In this document: piece by piece, positions 52,034 to 61,692 of the stretch | How the letters are laid out: every line of letters begins with the position of its first letter | Numbering within the stretch: position 1 is the stretch's first letter | Source: Paraglaciecola sp. T6c | GTDB lineage: Bacteria; Pseudomonadota; Gammaproteobacteria; Enterobacterales; Alteromonadaceae | Assembly (NCBI RefSeq): GCF_000014225.1 | Contig: NC_008228.1 | Location: forward strand, 3,844,001-3,908,000 | Direction: 5' to 3' | DNA length: 64,000 nucleotides | The notes under the pieces: generated by a model | Database searches by the model: none | The model's input: the letters and a program-made list of their open reading frames with translations, nothing else | What the model was told of the DNA's origin: nothing | Position numbers and translations under genes: made by a program

Positions 52034-53050
52034 ATGCAAACAATTTTAGTAACAGGCGGCGCTGGCTACATTGGCAGCCACACGGTTTTACAATTGCTGG
52101 AAAACAACGATAAGGTCGTTGTTCTCGATAACCTATGTAACTCTTCAAAAGAGGCGTTAGCTCGCGTAGAAGAGCTAACCGGCAAGCAAGTAACGTTTGT
52201 AGAGGGGGATATTCGTGATGCCAATGTGCTCGATACGCTATTTACCTCTCACAGCATTGATTCGGTTATACACTTTGCTGGGCTAAAAGCGGTCGGTGAA
52301 TCGGTTGAAAAGCCATTGATGTATTACGATAACAACGTTTACGGTACCCTGGTGTTATGTGAATCTATGGCTAAGCACAATGTGAAAAGCTTGGTCTTTA
52401 GCTCTTCTGCTACGGTTTATGGCGATCCCGTTGAATTACCTCTGCATGAAGGATTACCCACTGGGCAACCTACGAACCCATACGGTCAATCCAAGTTAAT
52501 GGTGGAATTGGTATTGCGGGATTTGTATAAGTCTGACAACAGTTGGAACATTGCTGTGCTGCGTTACTTCAATCCAGCAGGGGCGCATCCTTCAGGGCGT
52601 ATAGGGGAAGATCCAAACGGTATTCCTAACAATTTGATGCCGTTTATCACCCAAGTGGCGACAGGTAAACGTGAATTCCTGTCAGTTTTCGGTAATGACT
52701 ACGACACACCTGATGGCACTGGGGTACGTGATTACATTCACGTAGAAGATTTAGCCGCTGGCCATCTTAAGGCGCTAGACAAGCTACAAAGTGATGTTGG
52801 CTTAGTGACTTACAACTTAGGTACGGGCCAAGGCTATAGCGTAGTCGACATGGTGAAAGAGTTTGAAAAGCAAAGCGGGCAAACCATTGCTTATAAATTC
52901 GTACCTCGCCGTGAAGGTGACGTAGCAGCTTGCTATGCGGACCCAAAACTTGCCAGCGAAGCTTTAGGCTGGAAGGCAGAAAAAGGGTTGGCCGATATGT
53001 GCCGCGATTCTTGGAATTGGCAATCGAATAATCCGAACGGTTATAAGTAA
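52034..53050 (+). CDS. galE: UDP-glucose 4-epimerase GalE
   Basis: This 338-aa enzyme has exactly the length of E. coli GalE. It carries the NAD-binding Gly-Gly-Ala-Gly-Tyr-Ile-Gly near residue 8, the catalytic Ser-Ser-Ala-Thr-Val-Tyr-Gly segment, Tyr-Gly-Gln-Ser-Lys (Tyr-x3-Lys) and Arg-Tyr-Phe-Asn-Pro-Ala-Gly-Ala. It interconverts UDP-glucose and UDP-galactose and could supply UDP-galactose for the locus polysaccharide. The start is ATG at 52034, preceded by GGAGAG; an earlier TTG at 52010 lacks this spacing. Confidence 0.95.
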   Translation: MQTILVTGGAGYIGSHTVLQLLENNDKVVVLDNLCNSSKEALARVEELTGKQVTFVEGDIRDANVLDTLFTSHSIDSVIHFAGLKAVGESVEKPLMYYDNNVYGTLVLCESMAKHNVKSLVFSSSATVYGDPVELPLHEGLPTGQPTNPYGQSKLMVELVLRDLYKSDNSWNIAVLRYFNPAGAHPSGRIGEDPNGIPNNLMPFITQVATGKREFLSVFGNDYDTPDGTGVRDYIHVEDLAAGHLKALDKLQSDVGLVTYNLGTGQGYSVVDMVKEFEKQSGQTIAYKFVPRREGDVAACYADPKLASEALGWKAEKGLADMCRDSWNWQSNNPNGYK

Positions 53051-53092
53051 ATTTCAGCATTCAGTTGTAGAAGCTAAACCAATTCCTGGAAA

Positions 53093-53135
53093 ACAAAAAA
53101 AGCCCAATTAACCTAAGTTAATCGGGCTTTTTTTT
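53093..53135. terminator. Bidirectional terminator between galE and mlaA
   Basis: AGCCC/GGGCT with an inner ATTAAC/GTTAAT stem and a CTAA loop is flanked by a run of A on the left and eight T on the right. It lies between the converging stops at 53050 and 53176 and can end both transcripts. Confidence 0.87.
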
Positions 53136-53175
53136 GATGCTTACCATGGCGATTCTATTTACTTAGGATTACCCA

Positions 53176-53943
53176 CTATTCAAGGCTATTCAAGTACGCA
53201 TCAATATCATCTTCAAGGGCTTCTTCTTCTTGTGTTTTTTCCACTTGGCCGTCTTTTACTTTAAACTCTAAGTTTTGGAAATATGCATTTTTAACGAAGC
53301 TGTAAGGATCGGCAGATTGCTCAAGCTGCTGCTCTTGAGACATCAACGTCGCACGACTCTCAAGTACTTTAATACCCGTTCTAAAAGCAGAAAAGTAAAA
53401 GTTAAGCGCATCTAGCGGGGTATAGGAAGTATCTACAATGTCCCCTACTCCACTTCGGATGTCGTTAGGTCCTAAGGCAGGTATCATCAAGTAAGGGCCT
53501 GTCCCAACGCCCCACTTACCTAATGTTTCACCAAACTCTTCTTCATTGCGAACAAGACCTAATTCGGTTGCTACATCTATCGTACCCAAAAGCCCTACAG
53601 TCGAATTTAACAAGAAACGGCCAATACTGATTAACATGCCATCAGGCTTGCCTTGCAATAAGTTGTTCAAAGAGTTGGAAGGCTCTTCAAGATTCAGCGC
53701 CGCGTTGAATAACCCAGTACGAGCAAATTGCGGCGTGTAATCAACATAAACCACGGTTACTGGCCGTAGCACGTAGTTATCAAGAATGTCGTAGTTAAAA
53801 TCCCAAAAGGTACGGTTAACGGATTCAAACGGATCTTTCGGGTCGTTATATTCCTGCGCTTGTTCGTCTGCGCTGTTACTTGACGCACAGCCGCCCAAGG
53901 TCAATAACACAAAAAATAGCGAGCCTATTTTTAGTTTATTCAC
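53176..53943 (-). CDS. mlaA: MlaA (VacJ) outer-membrane phospholipid-removal lipoprotein
   Basis: This 255-aa lipoprotein has a lipobox Leu-Gly-Gly-Cys near residue 19 and the MlaA core: Asp-Pro-Phe-Glu-Ser-Val-Asn-Arg, Leu-Leu-Gln-Gly-Lys, Arg-Phe-Leu-Leu-Asn-Ser-Thr-Val-Gly and Gly-Pro-Tyr-Leu-Met-Ile-Pro. It removes mislocalised phospholipids from the outer leaflet with the Mla system. The GTG start overlaps the ccmI stop (GTGA), so this cell-envelope gene is coupled to the cytochrome c maturation operon. Confidence 0.92.
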   Translation of the reverse strand: MNKLKIGSLFFVLLTLGGCASSNSADEQAQEYNDPKDPFESVNRTFWDFNYDILDNYVLRPVTVVYVDYTPQFARTGLFNAALNLEEPSNSLNNLLQGKPDGMLISIGRFLLNSTVGLLGTIDVATELGLVRNEEEFGETLGKWGVGTGPYLMIPALGPNDIRSGVGDIVDTSYTPLDALNFYFSAFRTGIKVLESRATLMSQEQQLEQSADPYSFVKNAYFQNLEFKVKDGQVEKTQEEEALEDDIDAYLNSLE

Positions 53944-55241
53944 GGTAATTCCTCATTGATTAATATCGTGTATTGTTCGTTTTTCGATTTATTAAGTGTT
54001 ATCTCTAACGTTCCTTGTAAATCACCGCTTGTTTTCATGACATTGCCAGACTGAGATATTTTAGCCACTAACCGCACCTTTGATAATTGCGACAAGGTTA
54101 GCGTAGGCATTACAGCGTTCGCATCTGACAATTCCACCGTAATGGGTAATTCGCCCATAGGCATTTTCACCACTGCTGCTGGCATTTTGCTGCCACCATT
54201 TGCATCTTGGGCATAAACAAACAAAAAGCCGTCTTGCGGTATTTTACCAGTCAGTGGCTTATCTAGGGTAACGTTAACACTCACCATTACAGGCACGCTA
54301 TCAGGCTCTGCTGCTGAAGAGTTTTTATCTGCTGATGGCACCACACCCGCTAAAGGCTCTTGTTTAATCAGCGATTCCGGTGTGACTGCGGCATTCCCTT
54401 GTAACTGGGCTATTTGCGCTTCGATTGATTGATATATCGGCGCCTCTTTAGGCACAAATGCTTTTAATCGCTGCCAGGTTTCAATTGCTAGTTCTTTGTC
54501 ACCTTGTTGGGTAGCCGCCATCGCCAACATACCCAATGCCCCGGTGTTTTGTGGATCCAACTGTAATATGCGATTCAAATACACTTTTGCCTGTGCGAGA
54601 TAACTTTCTTGATTCACCATTAATAGCATTTGGCTGTAACTGGCTAGCGTTTCGACATTGTCAGGTTCAATTGCAAGTGCTCGCTCAAAGGCATCCATCG
54701 CGCTTTCAACACGATTAGTAGCCACATATACACGGCCAAGTAGCGTCCAACCTATGGCATCATTTTCACTGCTAGTAAGCTTAGTTCTTAACCCCAGCGC
54801 GAACTGCTGCAGATCTTCTTCGGTGACTGAGGCGTCACCTTGCGTCACAATGCGCTCAGCCAATTCCGGTAGCTGTGCTTTGGCATCTTGCCAGTTATTC
54901 AATGCTGATACATTGTTCACCTGAAAGTACAATACAGCGACTGTGACCACACTTAGCAAACCACCAATAAGCAATACACCGCGAGCGGAGGTAGCATTCT
55001 GAGCCTGTGAGTCTTGCTCGTCGAGTAAAGCAATTTTCAGATCTTTCTCTGTTTCTAATCGGTCTTCATGACTTAGCAAGCCTTCGTGCTCTTCCCGTTC
55101 CAGCTCAATCAAGCGTTGCCGAATTAAACGGGTATTAGTCAATGTATCTTGGCGTTTTCGCCCTTCTACTAACCAGGGAAATACAACGAAACCCGCCGCT
55201 ACGAGTAACAAAACGATCCCCGTTATCCAAAATACGCTCAC
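53940..55241 (-). CDS. ccmI: Cytochrome c biogenesis protein CcmI
   Basis: This 433-aa protein has two N-terminal transmembrane helices (about 2-20 and 92-110), a cytoplasmic loop with a leucine-zipper-like pattern, and a periplasmic TPR region (about 130-270) that binds apocytochrome C-termini. A C-terminal beta domain follows, with Thr-Gly-Lys-Ile-Pro. The fused C-terminal domain is like the second half of E. coli CcmH. The start is GTG in a GTGA overlap with ccmH, after a GGAGG site. Confidence 0.88.
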   Translation of the reverse strand: MSVFWITGIVLLLVAAGFVVFPWLVEGRKRQDTLTNTRLIRQRLIELEREEHEGLLSHEDRLETEKDLKIALLDEQDSQAQNATSARGVLLIGGLLSVVTVAVLYFQVNNVSALNNWQDAKAQLPELAERIVTQGDASVTEEDLQQFALGLRTKLTSSENDAIGWTLLGRVYVATNRVESAMDAFERALAIEPDNVETLASYSQMLLMVNQESYLAQAKVYLNRILQLDPQNTGALGMLAMAATQQGDKELAIETWQRLKAFVPKEAPIYQSIEAQIAQLQGNAAVTPESLIKQEPLAGVVPSADKNSSAAEPDSVPVMVSVNVTLDKPLTGKIPQDGFLFVYAQDANGGSKMPAAVVKMPMGELPITVELSDANAVMPTLTLSQLSKVRLVAKISQSGNVMKTSGDLQGTLEITLNKSKNEQYTILINEELP

Positions 55242-55687
55242 TTATCTTCCTCCAGCAACTTTTCCGCGGCTTGCAGCTTATTCTCATCTTGGCTTACTGG
55301 CTTTTGCTGGCGACTGCGCACAACAAAAACAATGCCGAAACAGACAAAAAACGCCGGCAATAACCATAACCAAACCGTAGTGGCGTTCACAGGCGGCTGA
55401 TAATAAACAAAGTCGCCATAACGCTGCTTCATATAATCAATAATTTGCTCGCGAGATTGCCCTTCATTGACTAGCTGATACACCTTACGGCGCAGGTCAG
55501 CAGCAATCATGGCGTCTGAATCCGCGATATTTTGGTTTTGACACATAGGACAGCGCAGCTCTTTGGTTAATTCAAAGAACAACGCACTTTGCGCATCGGT
55601 TTCAAACTGGTAGGTTTCTTCACTGGCAAAGATTGAGGTACTTAGCACAGTGAACAGTGCCAAGATAAGAAATTTAAAACGTATCAT
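55238..55687 (-). CDS. ccmH: Cytochrome c maturation thiol oxidoreductase CcmH
   Basis: This 149-aa protein is the short CcmH/CycL form with a signal peptide, the Leu-Arg-Cys-Pro-Met-Cys-Gln-Asn redox motif near residue 40, and a C-terminal transmembrane helix (about 105-122). It reduces apocytochrome disulfides before haem ligation by CcmF. It overlaps ccmG and ccmI by 4 bp each. Confidence 0.93.
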   Translation of the reverse strand: MIRFKFLILALFTVLSTSIFASEETYQFETDAQSALFFELTKELRCPMCQNQNIADSDAMIAADLRRKVYQLVNEGQSREQIIDYMKQRYGDFVYYQPPVNATTVWLWLLPAFFVCFGIVFVVRSRQQKPVSQDENKLQAAEKLLEEDK

Positions 55688-56256
55688 TCAGCAATCAACT
55701 CCTGATATACAGACTCAAACTTGTTCTGCCACACTCTAGGGTTAATATCGCCAATGTGGTGTAAACGCACTTTACCTTGTTTGTCGATTAAGAAAGTCTC
55801 AGGAGCACCCGTAACACCTAAATCTAATGATAGGTCACGCTTTACATCAAAAATATTGTAGGCGTAAGGATCACCTAATTGACCAAGTTTCTGCTCAACT
55901 TCTTGCTGCACTCTTTCGACGGTTTTAATGCCAAAATCTGGGTCAATATCCTGATCGTAATACAAACCGACTATGTGTTTACCCTCGTTTTTTAACTGTT
56001 CTAAAAACGGAATTTCCACAGCGCAGGTAACGCACCACACGCCCCACACGTTAAGCAGGGTTACCTTGCCCACAAACACTTCTGTGGTGTAGGTTAAATC
56101 GGTATCCATTAGATCAGGCAATACAAAACTCGGAACGGGTTTGTTCAACAAGGTTGATTCGTGCTCTCTTGGGTTACTAAACAACCCTTGAAATAAAAAT
56201 ATCGCTAAGCCCACAAACAGAATTAAAGGCAATACGAATAACGAAATCTTTCTCAT
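55684..56256 (-). CDS. ccmG: Thiol:disulfide interchange protein CcmG (DsbE)
   Basis: This 190-aa membrane-anchored thioredoxin-like protein has one N-terminal helix and Trp-Gly-Val-Trp-Cys-Val-Thr-Cys as its CXXC site near residue 75, followed by Gly-Val-Thr-Gly-Ala-Pro-Glu-Thr with the cis-proline. It supplies reductant for haem attachment. ATGA overlaps join it to ccmF and ccmH. Confidence 0.93.
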   Translation of the reverse strand: MRKISLFVLPLILFVGLAIFLFQGLFSNPREHESTLLNKPVPSFVLPDLMDTDLTYTTEVFVGKVTLLNVWGVWCVTCAVEIPFLEQLKNEGKHIVGLYYDQDIDPDFGIKTVERVQQEVEQKLGQLGDPYAYNIFDVKRDLSLDLGVTGAPETFLIDKQGKVRLHHIGDINPRVWQNKFESVYQELIAE

Positions 56257-58286
56257 GATTGAGACTCCACTGCATCTTGAGAAGCTGGCACCTGTGGCGC
56301 GTTCAGTTTTGTTTGGTCTTTAGCAACTTTCTTGCTAGCTAGTTTCTGCATGCGATAACGCTTATCTGAGATAGACAAAATGCCACCAAATCCCATGATG
56401 AAAGCGCCGGCCCAAATCCAATTTACAAACGGTTTTACGTAGATGCGCAAAGCCCAATCGCCATCGTCAAGTTGCTCGCCAAGTGCGACAAACAAGTCGC
56501 GGTGAATATTTGAATCAATTCCTGCCTCTGTCATCACATTGCGCTGCACGGTATAAATCCGTTTTTCAGCTTCCAGGCTAGCGACTACTTCACCGTCTTG
56601 TTTCGCCACTACATGCGCTTGATAGCCAGTGTAATTAGGCCCTTTAACATTACTTACACCCTTAAAGGTAAAGTCATAACCCATGAGTTGGACGGTTTCG
56701 CCATACGCCATACGCACGTGTTTTTCTTGGTTATAGTTACTTACTAAAGTGATACCAATAATACTGACAGCGAAGCCCAAGTGGCCGACCACCATGCCCC
56801 AATGGCTAGGCGTCAGTTTAGCCAAGGCCGAGAAAATCGGTTGTTGTGACAGTTTTTTATCAGCATTAATTCGCTGGTGTATTTCCATGATCGTAGTGAC
56901 CACGATCCAGAATCCCATAACCATGCCTAACGCCGCCATATAGGATGTCTGCTCAAAATTCGCAGTCACCAAGATAGCAGCGGACAAGCTCAGTCCAAAC
57001 GCGAGCAATAACTGTTTATACAGCGCCGAGGGAGCCTGATTCTTCCAGCGTGACAATGGCCCGATGCCCATCAGTAATACAAAGGGCACAATCAAATAGC
57101 TAAACATTTGGTTAAAGAAAGGCGCGCCAATAGAAATAGACCCCAGACCTAACTCTTTGTGCACTAATGGTAAAAGTGTTCCTAATAACACCACCAAGCA
57201 GGCCGCGGTCAGAAAGACGTTGTTTCCAGCGAGCATCACCTCACGGGAGAATAATTTGTAACGTCCTGCGCCTTTAAGTTGTGGTGCACGGATTGCGAAC
57301 AGTAAAAGAGATCCGCCAATCACCACAACAAGTAAACCTAAAATAAAGAGACCTCGACTTGGGTCACTGGCAAAAGAGTGCACAGACACCAAAATACCCG
57401 AGCGCACTAAAAATGTACCAAGTAGGCTTAACGAGAACGCAGCAATAGCCAGTAAAACAGTCCATGATTTAAACACTTTGCGCTTCTCGGTTACCGCTAA
57501 GCTGTGCATTAACGCGGTACCTACGAGCCACGGCATAAATGAGGCGTTTTCAACAGGATCCCAAAACCACCAACCGCCCCAGCCAAGTTCATAATAAGCC
57601 CACCAACTACCTAGGGCGATCCCTACGGTGAGAAATGACCATGCAGCAATAGTCCAAGGGCGAGACCAACGGGCCCACGTTGAATCTAACTGACCAGAAA
57701 TCAATGCGGCTAAGGCGAAAGCGAAAGCCACAGAAAACCCAACATACCCCATGTACAGCATAGGCGGATGAATTATCATGCCGAAGTCTTGAAGAAGCGG
57801 GTTTAGATCACGCCCATCAACAGGATAAAACGGGAGTAATACATCAAATGGATTCGATGTAAGCAACATAAACAAGTAGAAACCAATCGCTACCATGCCA
57901 AGAATAGACAAAACGCGAGCCACCATTTTCAGCTCTATCGCTTTACTAAACAACGCGACAGCGACGGTCCAAATCGAAAAGATCATTACCCACAGCAAGA
58001 ATGAGCCTTCATGCCCGCCCCATACGGCAGTGTATTTATACACAAGCGGCAAGGTACTGTTAGAGGTGCTCGCCACGTACGCCAAGCTGAAATCGTCGTG
58101 TACAAATGCCCACGTTAAACAAATATACGCAACTAGGGTAAACGCAAACATACCGATGGCCAGCGGTTTGGCCATTTGCATCAGTTTTAAGTGGTCTTTT
58201 TGTGCGCCCCACAAAGGATAAATAGCGAGTGATATAGCCATGAGTAACGCTAAGACCAGTGAAATATTACCTAATTCAGCCACCAT
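56253..58286 (-). CDS. ccmF: Haem lyase subunit CcmF
   Basis: This protein of about 677 aa has about 14 helices and the tryptophan-rich Trp-Gly-Gly-Trp-Trp-Phe-Trp-Asp-Pro-Val-Glu-Asn haem-handling motif, with conserved His residues nearby. It ligates haem from holo-CcmE to apocytochrome c in the periplasm. The start is ATG at 58286, which gives Met-Val-Ala-Glu-Leu-Gly-Asn as in other CcmF proteins and has AGGTG about 10 bp upstream; a GTG at 58295 is too close to that site. Confidence 0.94.
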   Translation of the reverse strand: MVAELGNISLVLALLMAISLAIYPLWGAQKDHLKLMQMAKPLAIGMFAFTLVAYICLTWAFVHDDFSLAYVASTSNSTLPLVYKYTAVWGGHEGSFLLWVMIFSIWTVAVALFSKAIELKMVARVLSILGMVAIGFYLFMLLTSNPFDVLLPFYPVDGRDLNPLLQDFGMIIHPPMLYMGYVGFSVAFAFALAALISGQLDSTWARWSRPWTIAAWSFLTVGIALGSWWAYYELGWGGWWFWDPVENASFMPWLVGTALMHSLAVTEKRKVFKSWTVLLAIAAFSLSLLGTFLVRSGILVSVHSFASDPSRGLFILGLLVVVIGGSLLLFAIRAPQLKGAGRYKLFSREVMLAGNNVFLTAACLVVLLGTLLPLVHKELGLGSISIGAPFFNQMFSYLIVPFVLLMGIGPLSRWKNQAPSALYKQLLLAFGLSLSAAILVTANFEQTSYMAALGMVMGFWIVVTTIMEIHQRINADKKLSQQPIFSALAKLTPSHWGMVVGHLGFAVSIIGITLVSNYNQEKHVRMAYGETVQLMGYDFTFKGVSNVKGPNYTGYQAHVVAKQDGEVVASLEAEKRIYTVQRNVMTEAGIDSNIHRDLFVALGEQLDDGDWALRIYVKPFVNWIWAGAFIMGFGGILSISDKRYRMQKLASKKVAKDQTKLNAPQVPASQDAVESQS

Positions 58287-58287
58287 A

Positions 58288-58782
58288 TCAGCCACTCACC
58301 TTTGGCGTTGAGTAAGCCTGCTCTGGCTTCACATGTTTGATGCCTTTCATTTTTTCTGCTAACTCAGGTGGCATGTATTCTTCGTCGTGCTTAGCCAGCA
58401 CTTCATGTGCTTCAATGTGATTTTCGGCGGTTAAAACGCCCGTGGCGACGATGCCCTGACCTTCACGGAACAAATCTGGTAGTAAACCTTGGTAGCTCAC
58501 TGTCACGATTGGACCTGTGTCGATTAAATCAAAACTCACCGCTAAACTTTCGTTGTCACGCTTAACCGAACCGGGAACGACCATGCCTCCGATACGCAAA
58601 CGCTGCCCCACTTGAGGAACTTCTGTTACTTGGCCTATTTGCTTGCCGTCGATAACTTCCGAAGGTGTGTAAAACAGATCAATGTTTTGACTCAGGGCAT
58701 AAAGCATTAAGCCAATTGCTGCGCCGATTACCAATACGATAGCGGATATCACTATCAGGCGTTTTTGACGTCTAGGATTCAT
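58288..58782 (-). CDS. ccmE: Haem chaperone CcmE
   Basis: This 164-aa protein has an N-terminal membrane anchor after a basic Met-Asn-Pro-Arg-Arg start and an OB-fold beta barrel. The haem-binding His lies in Val-Leu-Ala-Lys-His-Asp-Glu-Glu-Tyr near residue 133. It carries haem from CcmC to CcmF. It overlaps ccmD by 4 bp. Confidence 0.94.
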   Translation of the reverse strand: MNPRRQKRLIVISAIVLVIGAAIGLMLYALSQNIDLFYTPSEVIDGKQIGQVTEVPQVGQRLRIGGMVVPGSVKRDNESLAVSFDLIDTGPIVTVSYQGLLPDLFREGQGIVATGVLTAENHIEAHEVLAKHDEEYMPPELAEKMKGIKHVKPEQAYSTPKVSG

Positions 58783-59015
58783 TTTTTTTCTTCCTCGTTT
58801 TGTAGCGACGCTTGCGCTGCTGCAGTAGCCTTCGCCGCTTTAATACGTGTTTTTCGGGCCTGCTCTTTTTCTACGGCATTAAACAATTGCTTTTTTTGGC
58901 GAACTGCATCAAAAGCGAGAATAGCGAGAGCCAATAAACTAACGCCGAAAGACAGCCACACGTAGAATCCGTAGCCGCCCATATCTAAAAATGCACTGAC
59001 ACTTTCAAATTGCAT
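58779..59015 (-). CDS. ccmD: Haem exporter accessory protein CcmD
   Basis: This 78-aa protein has a single transmembrane helix with Met-Gly-Gly-Tyr-Gly-Phe-Tyr-Val-Trp near the start and a long basic, Ala/Lys-rich cytoplasmic tail, as in CcmD. It helps release holo-CcmE from CcmC. It lies between ccmC and ccmE in the tightly packed operon. Confidence 0.88.
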   Translation of the reverse strand: MQFESVSAFLDMGGYGFYVWLSFGVSLLALAILAFDAVRQKKQLFNAVEKEQARKTRIKAAKATAAAQASLQNEEEKK

Positions 59016-59018
59016 GCC

Positions 59019-59765
59019 TTACTTCCTCTTCGTTTCAGTAACTAACGATTGAACCCAAGGGCGATGCAGCTCACGACGTAATATTTCGTTCTGTAAACGT
59101 CGAATAAATATTGCGCCCATCACCAAAGCCAGTCCCACGATGCTGATCAACAAAGGCCAGAGCATTTCAGGCGCTACGGATGGCTTATCGAATTTAGTGA
59201 TACTCGCGCCCTGGTGTAAGGTATTCCACCATTCCACGGAAAAATGAATAATCGGCAAATTGATTACGCCTACCAGTGCCATCACACCTGCGGCTTTGCC
59301 TGCTTGCTGCTTATCCTCAAATGAGGCATACAAGGAAATAACGCCTAAGTACAAAAATAACAAAATCAACTCAGAGGTTAAGCGCGCATCCCACACCCAC
59401 CAAGTGCCCCACATGGGTTTCCCCCAAGCAGCGCCGGTGAACAATGCGATAAAGGTTACCACTGCACCAATTGGCGCGAGCGCTATCATGGCCATAAATG
59501 CGGTACGCACCTGCCAGACTAAACCGATAAAAGCTGAAATCGCCATCGCACTGTATGCACCCATCGATAAGATCGCGCTAGGCACGTGAATATAGATTAT
59601 GCGAAAGGAATCCCCTTGCTGGTAATCAGAGGGAGCAAAAGCAAGGCCCCATATCATCCCAACGCTAAAAGAGATAAGCGATGAAGTGACAAACCAAGGG
59701 AGTAAGCGCTCACATAGCTGGTATGCATTTTGGGTTTTCGCATAAGGATGTAACCATTTCCACAT
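59019..59765 (-). CDS. ccmC: Haem transfer protein CcmC
   Basis: This 248-aa protein has six helices and the Trp-Gly-Thr-Trp-Trp-Val-Trp-Asp-Ala-Arg motif flanked by conserved His (Tyr-Ile-His-Val-Pro and Phe-Ser-Val-Glu-Trp-Trp-Asn). It loads haem onto CcmE. Its ATG overlaps the ccmB stop. Confidence 0.94.
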   Translation of the reverse strand: MWKWLHPYAKTQNAYQLCERLLPWFVTSSLISFSVGMIWGLAFAPSDYQQGDSFRIIYIHVPSAILSMGAYSAMAISAFIGLVWQVRTAFMAMIALAPIGAVVTFIALFTGAAWGKPMWGTWWVWDARLTSELILLFLYLGVISLYASFEDKQQAGKAAGVMALVGVINLPIIHFSVEWWNTLHQGASITKFDKPSVAPEMLWPLLISIVGLALVMGAIFIRRLQNEILRRELHRPWVQSLVTETKRK

Positions 59766-60433
59766 CAGTTTTGACTCACTCGTAATGCGTAGGCAATAGC
59801 GAAGGGCGCCAAAGCCAAGGAGATTAATAACATTGCACCAATAATGGCTAATTGGGCCGTATACGGTAATTGTAATGACGCAGCTTCTACCGCTGCAGTA
59901 GCAAAAATCAATAATGGAATAAACACCGGCAACAGCAGCAGTGCTAATAACACGCCCCCTCGATTAAGCCCTAGGGTTAATCCGACGGCAATGGCGCCCA
60001 CTAAACTCAATAAAGGCGTACCCAATAAAAGTGTACTTAACAACGCCCAATACATAGATTCAGTTAAATTTAAAAAAAGCGCCAAAAGAGGTGATAACAA
60101 CAAAAGCGGTACGATACTGGTGAGCCAATGGGTAAACACTTTAACCAGCACCACAAACGGCAGCGGCGTCGCCGACAACATTATTTGCTCAAGTGAACCA
60201 TCATTATAATCATCTTTAAACAAACGCTCCATACCCAGCAATGATGACAAGATCGCTGCAACCCATATCACACCAGGCCCAACCTTTTGCAATGTAGCTG
60301 GGTTTGGCCCTATGCCTAACGGAAACAAACTTATTACCAAAATGAAAAACATCATTGGCTGCATCAGCTCTGAACGCTGGCGATAGGCTAAAGCCAAATC
60401 GCGTGAGAATATCGCTTTTAATGCAATGCTCAT
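59765..60433 (-). CDS. ccmB: Haem exporter permease CcmB
   Basis: This 222-aa permease has six helices and begins Met-Ser-Ile-Ala-Leu-Lys-Ala-Ile-Phe-Ser-Arg-Asp-Leu as in known CcmB proteins. The start at 60433 forms an ATGA overlap with ccmA; the frame is open further upstream (to 60508) but that would run 75 bp into ccmA and exceed the family length. With CcmA it forms the ABC complex that releases holo-CcmE. Confidence 0.93.
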   Translation of the reverse strand: MSIALKAIFSRDLALAYRQRSELMQPMMFFILVISLFPLGIGPNPATLQKVGPGVIWVAAILSSLLGMERLFKDDYNDGSLEQIMLSATPLPFVVLVKVFTHWLTSIVPLLLLSPLLALFLNLTESMYWALLSTLLLGTPLLSLVGAIAVGLTLGLNRGGVLLALLLLPVFIPLLIFATAAVEAASLQLPYTAQLAIIGAMLLISLALAPFAIAYALRVSQN

Positions 60434-61059
60434 ATGCGATATTCCAACTGTAACTCTTTTGTTGGGTAATCCACCTCTAACGCTTGATGAGATGTCATGA
60501 CCACACACCCATCTTGCTGCAAATGCTGAATAATTCGAGCGTTTAACAGCGCAATCCCTTGTACGTCTAGTGCAGTGAATGGTTCATCTAATATCCATAC
60601 GGTGGCAGTGGTTTTTAACCAAAATCTCGCTAATGCAACACGCCTTTGCTGCCCTGCCGATAAATTACTTACCCGCACATCTTCTAAACCCACTAACCCT
60701 AGTACACCCAATACATTGTATATTGCGTTTTCACTGGTCATTACATTGTGTTGGCAACACCAATACATTAAATTCTCAAGTGGATTTAAACTGCGATTTA
60801 TGCCCAAAGCATGACCAAAATAGAGTAAGTCACTTTGGTAAGCCTCACGATTTTGCATAATGTTTTGCCCGCGGTACGCAACCGAGCCGCTGTCAGCGTT
60901 TACTAATCCGGTTAATACTCTCAATAGACTTGTTTTGCCCGCACCATTTGGCCCCTTGACATACATCAAATCACCCGCAGAAACAGATATATTTATCTCA
61001 TCAAACAGCAACCTATCGCGCTTTGAAACAGATAATTGATGAGCAGAAAGTAGCGGCAA
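60430..61059 (-). CDS. ccmA: Haem exporter ATPase CcmA
   Basis: This 209-aa ABC ATPase has Walker A Gly-Pro-Asn-Gly-Ala-Gly-Lys-Thr-Ser, the signature Leu-Ser-Ala-Gly-Gln-Gln-Arg-Arg-Val and Walker B Val-Trp-Ile-Leu-Asp-Glu-Pro. It energises the CcmABCD complex. The start is TTG with AGGGA upstream. It is the first gene of the ccmABCDEFGHI-mlaA operon, whose promoter should lie in the region just right of 61059. Confidence 0.94.
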   Translation of the reverse strand: MPLLSAHQLSVSKRDRLLFDEINISVSAGDLMYVKGPNGAGKTSLLRVLTGLVNADSGSVAYRGQNIMQNREAYQSDLLYFGHALGINRSLNPLENLMYWCCQHNVMTSENAIYNVLGVLGLVGLEDVRVSNLSAGQQRRVALARFWLKTTATVWILDEPFTALDVQGIALLNARIIQHLQQDGCVVMTSHQALEVDYPTKELQLEYRI

Positions 61060-61181
61060 AGCAGTCCCTAGATAAACAAATAGTTAGACAAAAAAACGCC
61101 GCGATAATACCACAGCCCAACAATCTGGAATACTCAGAAAATCAAATAAGTCGTATCAATTCATGTACTAAAGTTGTCATT

Positions 61182-61367
61182 TTAGGGTACTAAAGAATGA
61201 TTCTTATAAAAATGCCAGAGCTTTGATAACAATATGAACGGCAGTAATGCGCCCCCTAGGTGATACGCATCAGCCATAGTGTGTTCATAATGAAAAAACG
61301 CTGATAATTCCCGTGCTATTGCAAAACTAAAAGACGCGCTAAGCCTACAGTTTTGGATTAATACCAT
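61182..61367 (-). pseudogene. Possible remnant of a rhomboid-type membrane protein C-terminus
   Basis: A short frame of 61 codons ends in a hydrophobic segment with Ala-Asp-Ala-Tyr-His-Leu-Gly-Gly-Ala-Leu, which resembles the last transmembrane helix of rhomboid-type proteases with its conserved His and Gly. The catalytic Gly-x-Ser-Gly is not visible nearby on reading the strand, and no ribosome-binding site precedes the frame. It may be a degraded end of such a gene or chance similarity. The rest of the 633-bp gap from 61060 to 61692 shows no gene apart from the promoter near its right end. Confidence 0.25.
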
Positions 61368-61658
61368 TACACGTTAATAAGCGATCACTCAGCGATAGTG
61401 TAAAAGGCTTAAACAAGGCGCATGACTGGCCGCTCTTTATTAAAAGACAACTGGTTCTCTTTCGACGTCATGCAACACATGTGTGAGTCCTTTTAAAACT
61501 CGCCTAAAAGGAATGCTACAGCAGCTTTTGCTCTGTGTTTTCACTATTTGAAAGGGAACAACCATTACTGCATAGTGACACCTTAATCTAAACCGCTGGA
61601 CGCATTCTGATGCGGCACTTATTGATGCGGAGTGGTATAAGAGCATGCTACATTTAGA

Positions 61659-61685
61659 TTAATATTATTCGCTAACAGCCGATAA
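61659..61685 (+). promoter_or_regulatory. Candidate sigma-28 (FliA) flagellar promoter
   Basis: GCCGATAA (61678-61685) is an exact match to the FliA -10 element, with TTAA (61659-61662) 15 bp upstream in place of the TAAA -35 core. It lies directly before a FliK-like flagellar gene. The predicted transcription start is within a few bases of the ATG at 61693, so the mRNA would have almost no leader. Confidence 0.55.
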
Positions 61686-61692
61686 ACGATAT

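Noticed and set aside
61440-61646. A 68-codon minus-strand frame left of the FliK-like gene
   Set aside because: No ribosome-binding site, no hydrophobic or domain pattern, and composition unlike the neighbouring genes.
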